Source: Thermopetrobacter sp. TC1 (GTDB taxonomy: Bacteria > Pseudomonadota > Alphaproteobacteria > Rhizobiales > Aestuariivirgaceae). Taken from it: DNA of 64,000 bases. The stretch is taken from contig NZ_JQKX01000013.1 of assembly GCF_000746275.1 (NCBI RefSeq), positions 124,001 to 188,000 of the forward strand, written 5' to 3'. The position numbers and the translations under genes were made by a program. The notes below the pieces were generated by a model. The model made no database searches and was not told the DNA's origin. It saw only the letters and a list, made by a program, of their open reading frames with translations. Positions 38,519-47,581 of the stretch are shown here, piece by piece; position 1 is the stretch's first letter, and each line of letters opens with the position of its first letter.

Positions 38519-39274
38519 ATGACGTCTGGGCGTTTTTCGGGTTTTGCGAAGGTGCAGGCGCTGGCGCTGGTTGCGGGCGTGGCATCACTTCTTGCATTCG
38601 GAACGGAACAGGCGGCCCTGGCCAAGGAGCGGATGCGCACGCTGGTGTTGAGTGCGGTTGGCGAAGTGGCGGCGATGCCGGACATGGCCATCGTGTCCTT
38701 CGGCGTGGAAACCCGGGCGAAAACGGCGCGGCAGGCGCTTTCGGACAATACCGCCCGCATGCGCAAGGTGTTCGTGACCCTGAAGGAAAAGTGGCGGATC
38801 GCCGAGAAGGACATGATCACCAGCAACTTCTCGGTCAGCCCCGTCTACAGGGATATCAAGGACAAGCAGGGGAATTACCATACCGTGCTGGAGGGCTATC
38901 GCGTGCGCAACATGCTGCAGGTGCGCGTGCGCAATCTGGAAAGCTTGGGCGGTGTGCTCGATTCCGTGGTCTCGGCGGGCGTGAACCGAATCGAGAGCGT
39001 GCGTTTCGATTTCTCCGATCCCTGGAAGCTGCAGCAGCAGGCGCGCCGTCAGGCGGTGCGCAACGTGCTGGCCAAGGCACGGGTGATTGCCGAAGAGGGA
39101 GGCTTCAAGCTGGGGCCGGTGATCGATGTGCGGGAAAACGGCGGGATTGTGCCGCAGCCGCGCATGTTCCAGCCCATGATGAAGTCTAGGGCGGTTCGCT
39201 CCGCAGCGGTGCCGGTGGCTCGCGGGGAGAAGAAACTTTCGGTGCGGGTGACGTTCACCTGGGAAATTCGCTGA
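38519..39274 (+). CDS. SIMPL-domain (DUF541) periplasmic protein
   Basis: A 251-residue secreted protein of the SIMPL family, whose best known bacterial member is the E. coli oxidative-stress-related YggE. The AAGGAG site before 38519 decides the start. A signal peptide covers about residues 1-35 (ALALVAGVASLLAFG core). The SIMPL domain shows MRTLVLSAVGEVAAMPDMAIVSFGVET, ITSNFSVSPVYRD, and LAKARVIAEEGGFKLGPVIDVREN. The end (KKLSVRVTFTWEI) matches the family. Its biochemical role is unknown. Confidence 0.88.
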   Translation: MTSGRFSGFAKVQALALVAGVASLLAFGTEQAALAKERMRTLVLSAVGEVAAMPDMAIVSFGVETRAKTARQALSDNTARMRKVFVTLKEKWRIAEKDMITSNFSVSPVYRDIKDKQGNYHTVLEGYRVRNMLQVRVRNLESLGGVLDSVVSAGVNRIESVRFDFSDPWKLQQQARRQAVRNVLAKARVIAEEGGFKLGPVIDVRENGGIVPQPRMFQPMMKSRAVRSAAVPVARGEKKLSVRVTFTWEIR

Positions 39275-39521
39275 CGCATGCGCGGGCGAGGGGCATTGGC
39301 CCACGCCCGCCTTGGCATGTCATTTCACCCGACGCGGATGGCGCACCGTCATGCCGCAGATCAGCCGGAATTTATCTCCTGCCCTATCTCCTGCAAGGGA
39401 GAGAGAAGCAGAGCGGTGCTCTCTACATGAAAAATGTCAGGGGTAGCAGAGGCAATCTGCAGTATGACGGTGCGTGTATCGTATGGTGCGGCCCTTTGAA
39501 GCGCGTATCCGCTCAGGCTAG

Positions 39522-39983
39522 TCAGGAGGCGCGCAGAAGCGGCATGGCGGTGGCCACAGGCTGCATGCGTTCCACATAGGGGCGCATCTTGGTGTCCTCA
39601 CCGAGGATATGGGCGATGAGCCAGCGGGTGAGAAAGCGCTTGGTCTCGTGAATGCGCTTGTGACACTGCTCCGGTGTGAGGTCCTGGCAGCTTACGTTGG
39701 AAAGATCGGCGATATAGGCCCGCAAATCATTGAGAAGCTGATCGTGTATGCGCCGGTGGCTTTCGTTTTCCGGAAAGCCTGCGGCCTTCTGCAACATCTC
39801 CTCGCGCTGAAAATGCTTCTCCCCGAAATCAAGCAGGGCCTTGAGCATGGCAAGCACAGCGCCCTGCGGCGCCTTGCTGGTCACAAGAATCATGATCCCG
39901 TCCATGATCTCGATGAGATGGCGGTGATCATCATCGATAATGCCGTTGTCGATGGTCATTGAGTCTTTCCAGATGAAATACAT
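39522..39983 (-). CDS. Bacteriohemerythrin
   Basis: Di-iron oxygen-binding protein, 153 residues, cytosolic. Ligand-type residues are seen in IDDDHRHLIEIMD (His20), FGEKHFQREEML, SHRRIHDQL and WLIAHILGEDTKM. This is the spacing of four-helix hemerythrins with one or two conservative changes. It could carry, store or sense O2. An FNR-like box lies 119 bases upstream, consistent with a role when O2 becomes limiting. It is a lone gene reading away from nadK with a 216-base AT-richer spacer. Confidence 0.87.
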   Translation of the reverse strand: MYFIWKDSMTIDNGIIDDDHRHLIEIMDGIMILVTSKAPQGAVLAMLKALLDFGEKHFQREEMLQKAAGFPENESHRRIHDQLLNDLRAYIADLSNVSCQDLTPEQCHKRIHETKRFLTRWLIAHILGEDTKMRPYVERMQPVATAMPLLRAS

Positions 39984-40101
39984 GATCCGAAGCCTCCCAC
40001 ATCGATGCGCTGCCAGGGGGCGCTTTTTGAACGCATCAAGCGTTGCGCGCCCTGTTCAAGGCGGTCATAGGCCGGCAAACCTGTGCGAGGCTTGTGTGTG
40101 G

Positions 40102-40115
40102 TTGATTGTTATCGT
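40102..40115. promoter_or_regulatory. FNR-like box upstream of bacteriohemerythrin
   Basis: TTGAT-TGTT-ATCGT matches 8 of 10 bases of the FNR consensus TTGAT-N4-ATCAA. It lies 119 bases upstream of the hemerythrin start in an AT-rich stretch. It is the second of three such boxes near anaerobic genes in this window. Confidence 0.45.
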
Positions 40116-40199
40116 TAATCGCAATTGCAAATTGTTATATATCGTAATGCGCTCATGCGCGCCTCCTGGCGCAGGCACGGAGGCTTCGTCTGCGGGGGT

Positions 40200-41033
40200 T
40201 CAGTAGACGAATTGCTCGTTGATGATGCGCTCGGCGAGGGAATGGCCGGGATCGAACATGAGGCGGGCGGAGACGCTTTCATCCTGTTCAACCTCCACCC
40301 AGGCGATGTTGCGATATTCCCGGTTGTCGGCAACGGCGGCGACGGGACGCTTTTTCGCCTCCAGCACCTCGATGCGCACATGCGCCTCCTTGGGCAGGAT
40401 GGCGCCCTTCCAGCGGCGCGGGCGGAAAGGAGAGATGGGCGTGAGCGCCAGCAGGGGCGCGCCGATGGGCAGAATGGGACCGTGGGCGGAGAGGTTGTAG
40501 GCCGTGGAGCCCGCCGGGGTGGCAATGATGATGCCGTCGCAGATGAGCTCTTCCATGCGCACCTTGCCGTCGATGATGATGCGCAGCTTGGCGGCCTGAT
40601 GGGTCTGGCGGAAGAGCGACACCTCGTTGAAGGCGAGGGCCTGATGATCGTTGCCCTGCACATCCTCGGCCAGCATGCGCAAGGGGTGAATCTCCGTCAC
40701 CTCGGCACGGCGCAGGCGCTCCAGAAGATTGTCCGGCGAATAATCGTTCATGAGAAAGCCGACGGAGCCGCGGTTCATGCCGAAGATGGCCTTCCTGGTG
40801 CCAAGGATCCTGTGCATGGTGTGCAGGATCAGGCCATCGCCGCCGAGGGCGACGATCACGTCGGCTTCCTCTTCCGGCACGTGCGGATAGCGCTTTTCCA
40901 GTTCTTTGAGCGCCTGTTGCGCCTCCTCGCTGTCGGCGGCGACGAAGGCGATGCGCGGCCAGTTTTCGGGCCGGTTGTCGCCGTTGCCGCCTTCTGCGCT
41001 GCCCGTGGGGCTGTCCTGCCCAGTCTCGTGCAT
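40200..41033 (-). CDS. nadK: NAD kinase
   Basis: Phosphorylates NAD to NADP. The 277-residue product has the catalytic [13 protein letters not shown] motif, [11 protein letters not shown], the substrate-binding [12 protein letters not shown] segment and the [15 protein letters not shown] motif. The chosen start at 41033 has a GAGACA site. The open frame continues to 41168, but this would overlap the cobP gene, so it is not used. The first 20 residues are polar and poorly conserved. Confidence 0.95.
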   Translation of the reverse strand: MHETGQDSPTGSAEGGNGDNRPENWPRIAFVAADSEEAQQALKELEKRYPHVPEEEADVIVALGGDGLILHTMHRILGTRKAIFGMNRGSVGFLMNDYSPDNLLERLRRAEVTEIHPLRMLAEDVQGNDHQALAFNEVSLFRQTHQAAKLRIIIDGKVRMEELICDGIIIATPAGSTAYNLSAHGPILPIGAPLLALTPISPFRPRRWKGAILPKEAHVRIEVLEAKKRPVAAVADNREYRNIAWVEVEQDESVSARLMFDPGHSLAERIINEQFVY

Positions 41034-41124
41034 GAGCCTGTCTCCGGATGATCCTGGGCAGGCCATAGCACACTTCGGCGCAATTCTGATAGACTTTGCT
41101 GTCGATACCTTGGGAGGAGGCGTC

Positions 41125-41646
41125 ATGGCCCACAGCATACTCGTTCTCGGCGGTGCGCGCTCCGGCAAGAGCCGGCATGCGGAACATCTGGGCGAGGCCC
41201 ATGCGGGCCCGCGGGTCTATCTGGCGACGGCGGAACCGGGCGATGCCGAAATGGCGCAGCGAATCGCCATTCACAAGGCGCGGCGTGGCACGGCCTGGGA
41301 AACGGTGGAAGAGCCGCTGGAGCTGGTGGCGGCGTTGCGCAGCGTGTGCAAGCGGCAGACTTTCGTTCTGGTGGACTGCATCACGCTGTGGCTGAGCAAT
41401 CTCATGCATGCGGGGCGCAACATCGGCGAGGAGGTGGCGCTTCTGTGCGATGCGCTGCACACGCTGCCGGGGACGATTTGCCTCGTCTCCAACGAGGTGG
41501 GCCTGGGGATCGTGCCGGAAACGCCGATGGGCCGGTGCTTTCGGGACGAGGCAGGCATGGCCAACCAGTTGCTGGCGCAAACGGTGGATGAGGCGGTGTT
41601 CATGGTGGCGGGGCTGCCCATGCGGCTGAAACCCTCTGCTTGTTGA
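41125..41646 (+). CDS. cobP: Adenosylcobinamide kinase / guanylyltransferase
   Basis: Bifunctional CobP/CobU enzyme for attaching the nucleotide loop of cobalamin. It has 173 residues, with the P-loop [16 protein letters not shown], the CobU segments [23 protein letters not shown] and [12 protein letters not shown], and [37 protein letters not shown] site precedes the ATG. It is divergent from nadK with 91 bases between. No other cobalamin gene is in this window, so it may serve salvage or work with genes elsewhere. Confidence 0.93.
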   Translation: MAHSILVLGGARSGKSRHAEHLGEAHAGPRVYLATAEPGDAEMAQRIAIHKARRGTAWETVEEPLELVAALRSVCKRQTFVLVDCITLWLSNLMHAGRNIGEEVALLCDALHTLPGTICLVSNEVGLGIVPETPMGRCFRDEAGMANQLLAQTVDEAVFMVAGLPMRLKPSAC

Positions 41647-41818
41647 CGGCCGCTTTCGGGCTGTTTTTTCGCGCGTCCCTGCACCCCCATCGAAGGGGGA
41701 ATGGACGAGATCGGCGGCATGGGCACATGCTTGCCGCCGATGACGGCCAATGCCGCCTTGGTTCACAGGGGCAAGGGCGGTTTGAGATCAAGCGGGACAC
41801 ATTGATCGGGAGTGTGGC

Positions 41819-43492
41819 ATGCCGACAGGTGGCGAGCTGCTGGTGGCGGCGCTGAAGGCGCAAGGGGTTGAGCGGGTTTTCTGCGTTCCGGGCGAGAGTT
41901 ATCTGCCGATCCTGGCGGCGCTGGACGGATCGGGCATTACGGTGATCACCTGCCGGCATGAATCCACCGCGGCCATGGCGGCGGAAGCCACCGGCAAGCT
42001 CACCGGTCGCCCCGGTGTGGCGCTGGTGACGCGGGCGCCGGGGGCCACCAATGCCTCTGCGGGTGTGCATGTGGCCTCTCATGATTCAACGCCGATGATT
42101 CTGATGATGGGGCAGGTGGCGCGCGGGCATCGCCATCGCGGCGCGTTTCAGGAGATGGATCCGGCTCTCTTTTTCGGCGGCATGGCCCGGCATGTGGAGG
42201 AGGTTTGCGAAACCGCGCGCCTGCCCGAGGTGATCTCACGGGCCTTTCATGTGGCCATGGCGGAAAGGCCCGGGCCGGTGGTGCTGGCGCTGCCGGAGGA
42301 TGTGCTTTCCGGATCCTGCGCGGACGATGGGTGTCAGCATGTGGCAGGGAGGGCGGAGGCTGCACGGCCGGGGGCGGATGCGGAGAGTGTGCGGCTGTTT
42401 CTCGCGCATCTGGCGGAGGCCAAACGGCCGCTGATCATCGCAGGCGGATCACGCTGGACGGCGCGGGCGCGCACGCTGCTGATGGAGGTGGCTGCGACAT
42501 TGAAGATCCCCGTGGCCGTTTCCTTCAGGCGGCAGATGCTGTGTGATCCCCTGCATGAGTCTTATGCCGGCGATGTCGGCTTTGCGCTCAATCCCGCCTT
42601 GAAAGCGCGGATCGAGCAGGCCGATCTGCTGATCCTCCTTGGCGCGCGCATGGCGGAAGTGCCCGCGCAGGGTTATACGCTTCTGTCCATTCCGCACCCG
42701 CAGCAGCGTCTGATCCAGATTCACGCAAGCGGCGCCGAGATCGGCCGGGTCTATCATCCAGACTTAGGCATTCAGGCAGTGCCGGAAGCCTTTCTCGAGG
42801 CCGTGGCGGAGAGCATTTCGGGCATTGCCGCAAAGGATGAGAGCTGGATGAAGGAGGCGCATGCGGATTATCTGGCCTGGAGCGAGACGCCGCCGCCGAT
42901 GCCGGGGGATGTGGATTTCGGGCAGGTGATCCTCCATTTGCGCGAACACATGCCGGAGGAGACGATAATCACCAACGGCGCCGGCAACTATGCGCTGTGG
43001 GTGCACCGGTTCTGGCGCTATCGCCGCTGGGGCACGCAGCTGGCGCCGGTTTCCGGCTCCATGGGCTATGGCCTGCCGGCAGCCATTGCCGCCAAGCTCG
43101 CCCGGCGGGAGCGGCCGGTGATCTGTTTTGCCGGCGATGGCTGTTTTCAGATGACGATGCAGGACTTTATCACCGCCGTGCAATACGGCCTCGGCATTCT
43201 CGTCATCGTCGCCGACAATGGCCAGTATGGCACCATTCGCCTGCATCAGGTGCGCAAGTTTCCGGGAAGGGATTGCGCAACGGCGCTGATCAATCCCGAT
43301 TTCGCCGCTTATGCCGAGGCTTGCGGCGGCGTGGGCTTAAGGGTGAACAGGACGGAGGATTTTCCCGCGGCACTTGAGGCGGCGCGCGCCGCGACCGATA
43401 CGGGGCGCCCTGCACTCATTCATCTGCACCTAGCCCCGGAGGCATTGGCCCCCGGGCTTGTGTTGGGCGAAGGCGATACGCTTTTGTCCTGA
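41819..43492 (+). CDS. Thiamine-diphosphate-dependent enzyme of the acetolactate synthase type
   Basis: A 557-residue ThDP enzyme with the three-domain order of the acetolactate synthase/benzoylformate decarboxylase family. The N-domain has the cofactor-activating Glu in CRHESTAAMAAEATGKL and the segment GVALVTRAPGATNA. The middle domain is Rossmann-like. The C-domain shows the ThDP motif GDGCFQMTMQDFITAVQYGL with VIVADNGQYG. It is not paired with a regulatory subunit and lacks an obvious FAD-specific segment, so the substrate cannot be named; a decarboxylase or carboligase acting on a 2-oxo acid is likely. GGGAG precedes the ATG. Confidence 0.83.
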   Translation: MPTGGELLVAALKAQGVERVFCVPGESYLPILAALDGSGITVITCRHESTAAMAAEATGKLTGRPGVALVTRAPGATNASAGVHVASHDSTPMILMMGQVARGHRHRGAFQEMDPALFFGGMARHVEEVCETARLPEVISRAFHVAMAERPGPVVLALPEDVLSGSCADDGCQHVAGRAEAARPGADAESVRLFLAHLAEAKRPLIIAGGSRWTARARTLLMEVAATLKIPVAVSFRRQMLCDPLHESYAGDVGFALNPALKARIEQADLLILLGARMAEVPAQGYTLLSIPHPQQRLIQIHASGAEIGRVYHPDLGIQAVPEAFLEAVAESISGIAAKDESWMKEAHADYLAWSETPPPMPGDVDFGQVILHLREHMPEETIITNGAGNYALWVHRFWRYRRWGTQLAPVSGSMGYGLPAAIAAKLARRERPVICFAGDGCFQMTMQDFITAVQYGLGILVIVADNGQYGTIRLHQVRKFPGRDCATALINPDFAAYAEACGGVGLRVNRTEDFPAALEAARAATDTGRPALIHLHLAPEALAPGLVLGEGDTLLS

Positions 43493-43630
43493 TGGCGTAA
43501 AGGCCTGTTTGTCGCGCGGGTCAGGCCCGGTTTATTGCTCCGGGCGAGTGTTTTCATTGTTGAAACAGGCGGAAAAGCCCGTTTTGGCCATTCATCCGAT
43601 GCGGCTGTGCCGGCGTGTCAGCCTTCAGGG

Positions 43631-44380
43631 TCAGGCGGCCTCGCGGGCGTTGAGCTCGGCGAGGATTTCCTCCAGAAGGTCAGGGCCGCCGCCAATGCGG
43701 ACGTTGTCATCCTCCAGCCAGTCCGCGCCCATGATCTCGGCGATGAGGGCGAGATAGGCCGCGGCTTCATCCAGCGTTCTGACATTGCCGACCTTGAAGC
43801 CGCTGTCGCGGTGGTGCGCCTTCATCTCTTCCAGAATCACCCGGGCCTGATCGAGGGTGCAGCGGCGGTCGGTCTTGCCGGATTCGGTCTCGATAAATTC
43901 GGCGCCGTTGTCGATGGCGACACGGGTGGCATCGCGCAAAAGCCAATCTTCCTCATACTGGCCGGCCTCGAGCGTGGCCTTGATGAACTGGCGGCGGCCG
44001 GCCATGCGAGCGCATTCTTCCATCATGGAGGCCGGTGTGCGTTCCTCGCGCTGGATCACCTGCCGCCAGGGCATGACGACATTGACCTCATCGGCGCCCT
44101 CGAAAAAGGCGATTTCCGCCTCGGCCGCCACATAGTCCACCTTCGAGCGGCCGCGCGGCCAGTTGGCCACGGTGGTCACAGCGATGCGCGAGCCTTTCAG
44201 AAGATCGCGGGCGAGAGAGACGAATTTCTGCGGCACGCAAACGGCGGCAACGTCGCCATGGGGCGTGCGTGCCAGGGCGCAGAGTTCCCGCACCTTCTCC
44301 TCGTTGCAGTCTGCCGCCAGATTGGTCAGTTCCAGCATCTGCAGAACCTTGCGGGCCGTCTCCTTCCTGTCGTTTGCCAT
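43631..44380 (-). CDS. DeoC-family (deoxyribose-phosphate aldolase-like) protein with altered active site
   Basis: A 249-residue TIM-barrel protein alignable over its length with E. coli DeoC: LTNLAADCNEEKVRELC, TPHGDVAAVCV, TTVANWPRG, GADEVNVVMPW and SGFKVGNVRTLDEA. DeoC cleaves 2-deoxyribose 5-phosphate through a Schiff base on Lys167 with Asp102 and Lys201. Here the Lys167 position is Glu164 (FIETESGK), the Asp102 position is Asn100, and only the Lys201 position (Lys196) is kept. It is unlikely to be a normal class I aldolase; either it has another activity or it is inactive. GAGG precedes the ATG. It stands alone between the ThDP enzyme (convergent) and the fnr-type gene (divergent). Confidence 0.8.
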   Translation of the reverse strand: MANDRKETARKVLQMLELTNLAADCNEEKVRELCALARTPHGDVAAVCVPQKFVSLARDLLKGSRIAVTTVANWPRGRSKVDYVAAEAEIAFFEGADEVNVVMPWRQVIQREERTPASMMEECARMAGRRQFIKATLEAGQYEEDWLLRDATRVAIDNGAEFIETESGKTDRRCTLDQARVILEEMKAHHRDSGFKVGNVRTLDEAAAYLALIAEIMGADWLEDDNVRIGGGPDLLEEILAELNAREAA

Positions 44381-44580
44381 CTCGGTCCTCTCCCCGATCG
44401 GTTCTCGCCATGAGGCGCGAAATACCTGTGTGCTCCTTTGCGCGCCATGAGGCGGTCAGTCCGGTTTTTCCTTGTCCGATATAATAGGCACAGGCTTCAG
44501 CTCTGCCCAGATCCATTCCGTGCACCGGCATGAAAGATGCAAAGTTTGTGCCTTTTCGGCAGGGAAAGCGCGCAAAAAAC

Positions 44581-44594
44581 TTGACCATCGTCAA
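44581..44594. promoter_or_regulatory. FNR-like box upstream of the FNR-type regulator
   Basis: TTGAC-CATC-GTCAA is a perfect inverted repeat matching FNR/FixK-type sites, 74 bases upstream of the regulator's start. Its position suggests autoregulation. It also lies 200 bases upstream of the divergent DeoC-like gene. Confidence 0.6.
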
Positions 44595-44667
44595 TGCAGG
44601 CTTTTCTGCGCTTTCTAGAGTGCAAGGCACAGGAGGGAACTGGGAAGGGACAATCCGGGACGCGCCA

Positions 44668-45408
44668 ATGGACAGGCCCGCCGCAACCATCGCCGACAAA
44701 TGCCGGTTCTGTGCCTTGCGCATGGACAGTCAGCTGATCTGTGCGCAAATGTCAGTGGGCGAGCTGGTGGAGCTTTCGGCGCGGTCCAATCCCACCAGCA
44801 TCAATCGCAAGCAGCCGGTCTCGGCCCGGCTTTTGCAGCGCAATCCCATCATCGCGGTGATCGATGGCGTCATCGGCCTGCAGCATGTGCTCAAGGACGG
44901 GCGCCGCTCCATCGCCACGCTGTTCTGGCAGGGGGACATCATCGATCTCAGACGGCCCACCCAGCGGCCGGCCGGGCAGCTGGTGGCGCTGACGCCGGCG
45001 CGGATCTGTGCGCTCGATTCGGAAACCTTCGATCGCCTGATGCGCGACAATCCCGATGTGCAGGCGGTGACTATCGACAACATGCGCGAGCAGATTCACC
45101 TGGCGGCGGAGCATTCGGTGGATCTGGGCAAGAAGTCGGCGCCGGAGCGGCTGGCGGCCTACATCTTCGAATGCCGCAGGCGCCAGCTGGGCGGCGACAG
45201 CCTCAAGACCGTGGATCTCGCCCTGCGCCGCGCCGATATTGCCGATTACATGGGGCTGCAGCCGGAGACGGTCTCGCGCGGCCTGAAGGAGCTGGAGCGG
45301 CGCGGGCTCATCGCCCTGAAAGGGCGCTCCAAGGTGACCATCCTCAACGAACCGGCGCTCCGCGAGCTGGCCAACGGCGCGCCTGCGCACATGGCCGCCC
45401 GCGCCTGA
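44668..45408 (+). CDS. FNR-type oxygen-sensing transcriptional regulator
   Basis: Crp/Fnr-family regulator of 246 residues. Three N-terminal cysteines (Cys12, Cys15, Cys25 in CRFCALRMDSQLIC) and a fourth at about Cys114 (CALDSETF) correspond in order to the [4Fe-4S] ligands of FNR. The gap between the second and third Cys is nine residues rather than five. The cyclic-nucleotide-like barrel is followed by a helix-turn-helix, DIADYMGLQPETVSRGLKELERRG. Its recognition helix carries the E..SR residues that read TTGAT half-sites. It should activate anaerobic genes when O2 is absent; nap and hemerythrin are the local candidates. Its own promoter has a perfect box. Confidence 0.88.
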   Translation: MDRPAATIADKCRFCALRMDSQLICAQMSVGELVELSARSNPTSINRKQPVSARLLQRNPIIAVIDGVIGLQHVLKDGRRSIATLFWQGDIIDLRRPTQRPAGQLVALTPARICALDSETFDRLMRDNPDVQAVTIDNMREQIHLAAEHSVDLGKKSAPERLAAYIFECRRRQLGGDSLKTVDLALRRADIADYMGLQPETVSRGLKELERRGLIALKGRSKVTILNEPALRELANGAPAHMAARA

Positions 45409-45554
45409 TACTCTCTCGCATGCAAGAGTGCTTTCCTTTGCCTCTCCGCAGGCGTTTCATGTTTGCGGGCAGTGTTGTTCAGAAAAATTTGAGAAGTGCT
45501 GCGCATCCATCCTGTCGAGCGAGAAATAATGCCTGTGCATGTGTCTGGGGCTAT

Positions 45555-45790
45555 TGTTTAACTCATTGATATATAAAAGAAAACGTCATCAGCTCAGTTG
45601 CTCTTGAATATTCCTTTCAAACGTAAAGCACCACTTTTTCCCTCCCCCTGGTAGGGGGAGGGGGTCGGGCAATGAACTCATGCGCGTGCGGCCCGACCCC
45701 CACCCGGCCCCTTGCGGGGCCGACCTCCCCCTATCAGGGGGAGGATGGAAAGATGCATCTTTTGATCTGCCGCCCTGCACAGTCGGGATC
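45555..45790. repeat. Interspersed repeat R2, copy 1
   Basis: The 471-base spacer between the fnr-type gene and ggt has no gene. It begins with TGTTTAACTCATTGA (45555-45569), the terminal sequence also found in R1 elements. It then carries a block of nested palindromes: CCTCCCCCT-GGT-AGGGGGAGG, GGTCGGGC...GCCCGACC, CGGCCCC-TTGC-GGGGCCG and CCTCCCCCT-ATC-AGGGGGAGG. A second copy lies at 49819-50051. Such blocks are commonly many-copy in alphaproteobacterial genomes. Confidence 0.8.
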
Positions 45791-45879
45791 CCGATGCAGG
45801 TCCGGGACAGCCTCAAATATTCTTCCGGCGGCAGCTTTTTCTCGCCCTCAAGGAGACTTCACATCCGTGCGTGAAACTT

Positions 45880-47367
45880 TCAGATGATGGCGGCATGGCC
45901 GGCGCGGCGGCTGTCACCATGGGCGAAGAGATCGCCGGTGGCGGAACGCTCCACGGCATGGCAGCCGCCAAAGAACAGGCTCTTTTCCTGCCAGAAGCGG
46001 TGATCGGGAAAGTGGCGCGCCAGTTCGGCCCGGACGTTCTCCGGCCAGCCGGGTTCGGCATCGAGGTGGCCGTCTTCCACATGCAGGCGCGGGGCTTCGA
46101 CAGCATCCTTGAGGGCGCGGCCCTCGGCGAGCAGGCGCTGCAGCATGAGAAAGATGACGGAGCGAATGCGGTTGGATCCGCCGGAGCCGAAGGCGAGAAA
46201 GCGGCCGTTTGATGCGCGGGCGAGCGTGGGCGCCATCATGGAGGAGAGGCGCACATCCACAGGCCAGCCGGTATCCCCATGAGGATTGACGTCTTCCTCG
46301 CCCAGCATGTTGTTGGGCATGAAGCCGTAGCCGGGAACGATCTGGCCATTGCCCTCGCCATTGGAGACGGTGATGGCGCAGGCAAGCCCCTCAGAATCAA
46401 CGGCCGAGATGTGCGTTGTGCCGCGGCGGGATGCAGGATGGGCAAGCGCGGCGGCGAGGGCGGTCACATCATGCCCGGACTGGCGGCGCAGATCATCGAC
46501 CCGGCGCAGGGCTTCCGCCCAGGCGCAGGCGGCGCACTCGGCCCTCTCGTCCGTTATCTCCTGCAGAAAGTTTTCAGCCAGCGCGATCATGACGCCGGAT
46601 GCGGCCGGCGGCGGGTTGAGGAAAGCGGTGCCCTGCGCCGTTTCCAGATGCAGCGGCGTGCGCCAGGCTACGTGATAGGTGCGCAGATCCTCCTCCCGGA
46701 GATGGCCGCGTTCCGCCATGAGCGAGAGAAGGGCGGGAGCAACCTCTTCATGCCAGGCCGTCTTGCCGCCGTCAGCCAGGCGGGCAAAAAGCCGGGCAAG
46801 CCCGGGGTTGACGAGCGTGTCCCCTTGCGCAAGCAGCGCGCCCGATGGCGCAAACAGGGCGCGGCTTTCTTCCGTGGCGAGCAGGATGGGGGCGACGACG
46901 CGGAAGAGGAAGGCCTGAAAGGCGTTGACCTTATGGCCCTTCTCCGCCACCTCGCGGGCAGGAGAGAGGAGGGTTTGCATCGGCAGTCTGGCGAAGCGTT
47001 CATGCAGGGCGAAAAGCCCGGGGATGAAGCCGGGCGTGGCCGTGCTGCCGGCGCCGATGTGAAAGGTCTGGGTGGTGGTGCTGAAATCGGCCTCAATGGC
47101 GGTGAATTCGGCCGTGTCGTTTCGGTGTTTTGGTGTCTGGGCGAAAAAGTCGCACAGGATCGTCTCATCGGCATTGTTCACCCGGCCGATTATGGCAAAG
47201 CCGCCGCCCCCCGGCGAGGCCAGCACCGGCTCCACCACGGTGGCCATGAAGGCGGCGGCAATGGCGGCATCAACGGCATTGCCGCCTTCTTCAAGCGCGA
47301 AGATCCCGGCGCGGACAGTCAATTCGTGTCCGGCCGCCACGGCACCCCCGGTCACGACATGGGTCAT
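45880..47367 (-). CDS. ggt: Gamma-glutamyltransferase family protein
   Basis: N-terminal nucleophile hydrolase that hydrolyses or transfers gamma-glutamyl groups, such as from glutathione. The 495-residue proenzyme would cleave itself before the first Thr of RRGTTHISAVD (about Thr317) to form two subunits. Other marks are GGNAVDAAIAAAF, EPVLASPGGGGF and FGSGGSNRIRSVIF. No signal peptide is visible from the chosen start (AGGAG site), so it may be cytosolic, unlike E. coli Ggt. The protein is shorter than the usual 550-580 residues. It is divergent from the amidotransferase gene downstream in the map. Confidence 0.85.
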   Translation of the reverse strand: MTHVVTGGAVAAGHELTVRAGIFALEEGGNAVDAAIAAAFMATVVEPVLASPGGGGFAIIGRVNNADETILCDFFAQTPKHRNDTAEFTAIEADFSTTTQTFHIGAGSTATPGFIPGLFALHERFARLPMQTLLSPAREVAEKGHKVNAFQAFLFRVVAPILLATEESRALFAPSGALLAQGDTLVNPGLARLFARLADGGKTAWHEEVAPALLSLMAERGHLREEDLRTYHVAWRTPLHLETAQGTAFLNPPPAASGVMIALAENFLQEITDERAECAACAWAEALRRVDDLRRQSGHDVTALAAALAHPASRRGTTHISAVDSEGLACAITVSNGEGNGQIVPGYGFMPNNMLGEEDVNPHGDTGWPVDVRLSSMMAPTLARASNGRFLAFGSGGSNRIRSVIFLMLQRLLAEGRALKDAVEAPRLHVEDGHLDAEPGWPENVRAELARHFPDHRFWQEKSLFFGGCHAVERSATGDLFAHGDSRRAGHAAII

Positions 47368-47581
47368 GGACAGGCTCCTTCCCTGGCATGATTGGCAGCA
47401 TCGGCCTTCTTTCTCTTTCAGGCTGAACATGGGCGGTGCGGCGGCACCTGTCAAAGGCTGATCAGGGAGCGAGGTCCCCCGTCATGACCTTTTTCGTCTT
47501 TTCCCGGCGGATGTGTTGGCCTATGCCTGCAATGCCCCGGGGGGCACGGCGTTTTTCTTTCGGCATACAGGAGAAAGGGTG

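Noticed and set aside
38359-39189. Long plus-strand frame overlapping the SIMPL gene
   Set aside because: Out of frame with the supported SIMPL protein, Gly/Arg-rich and without motifs.
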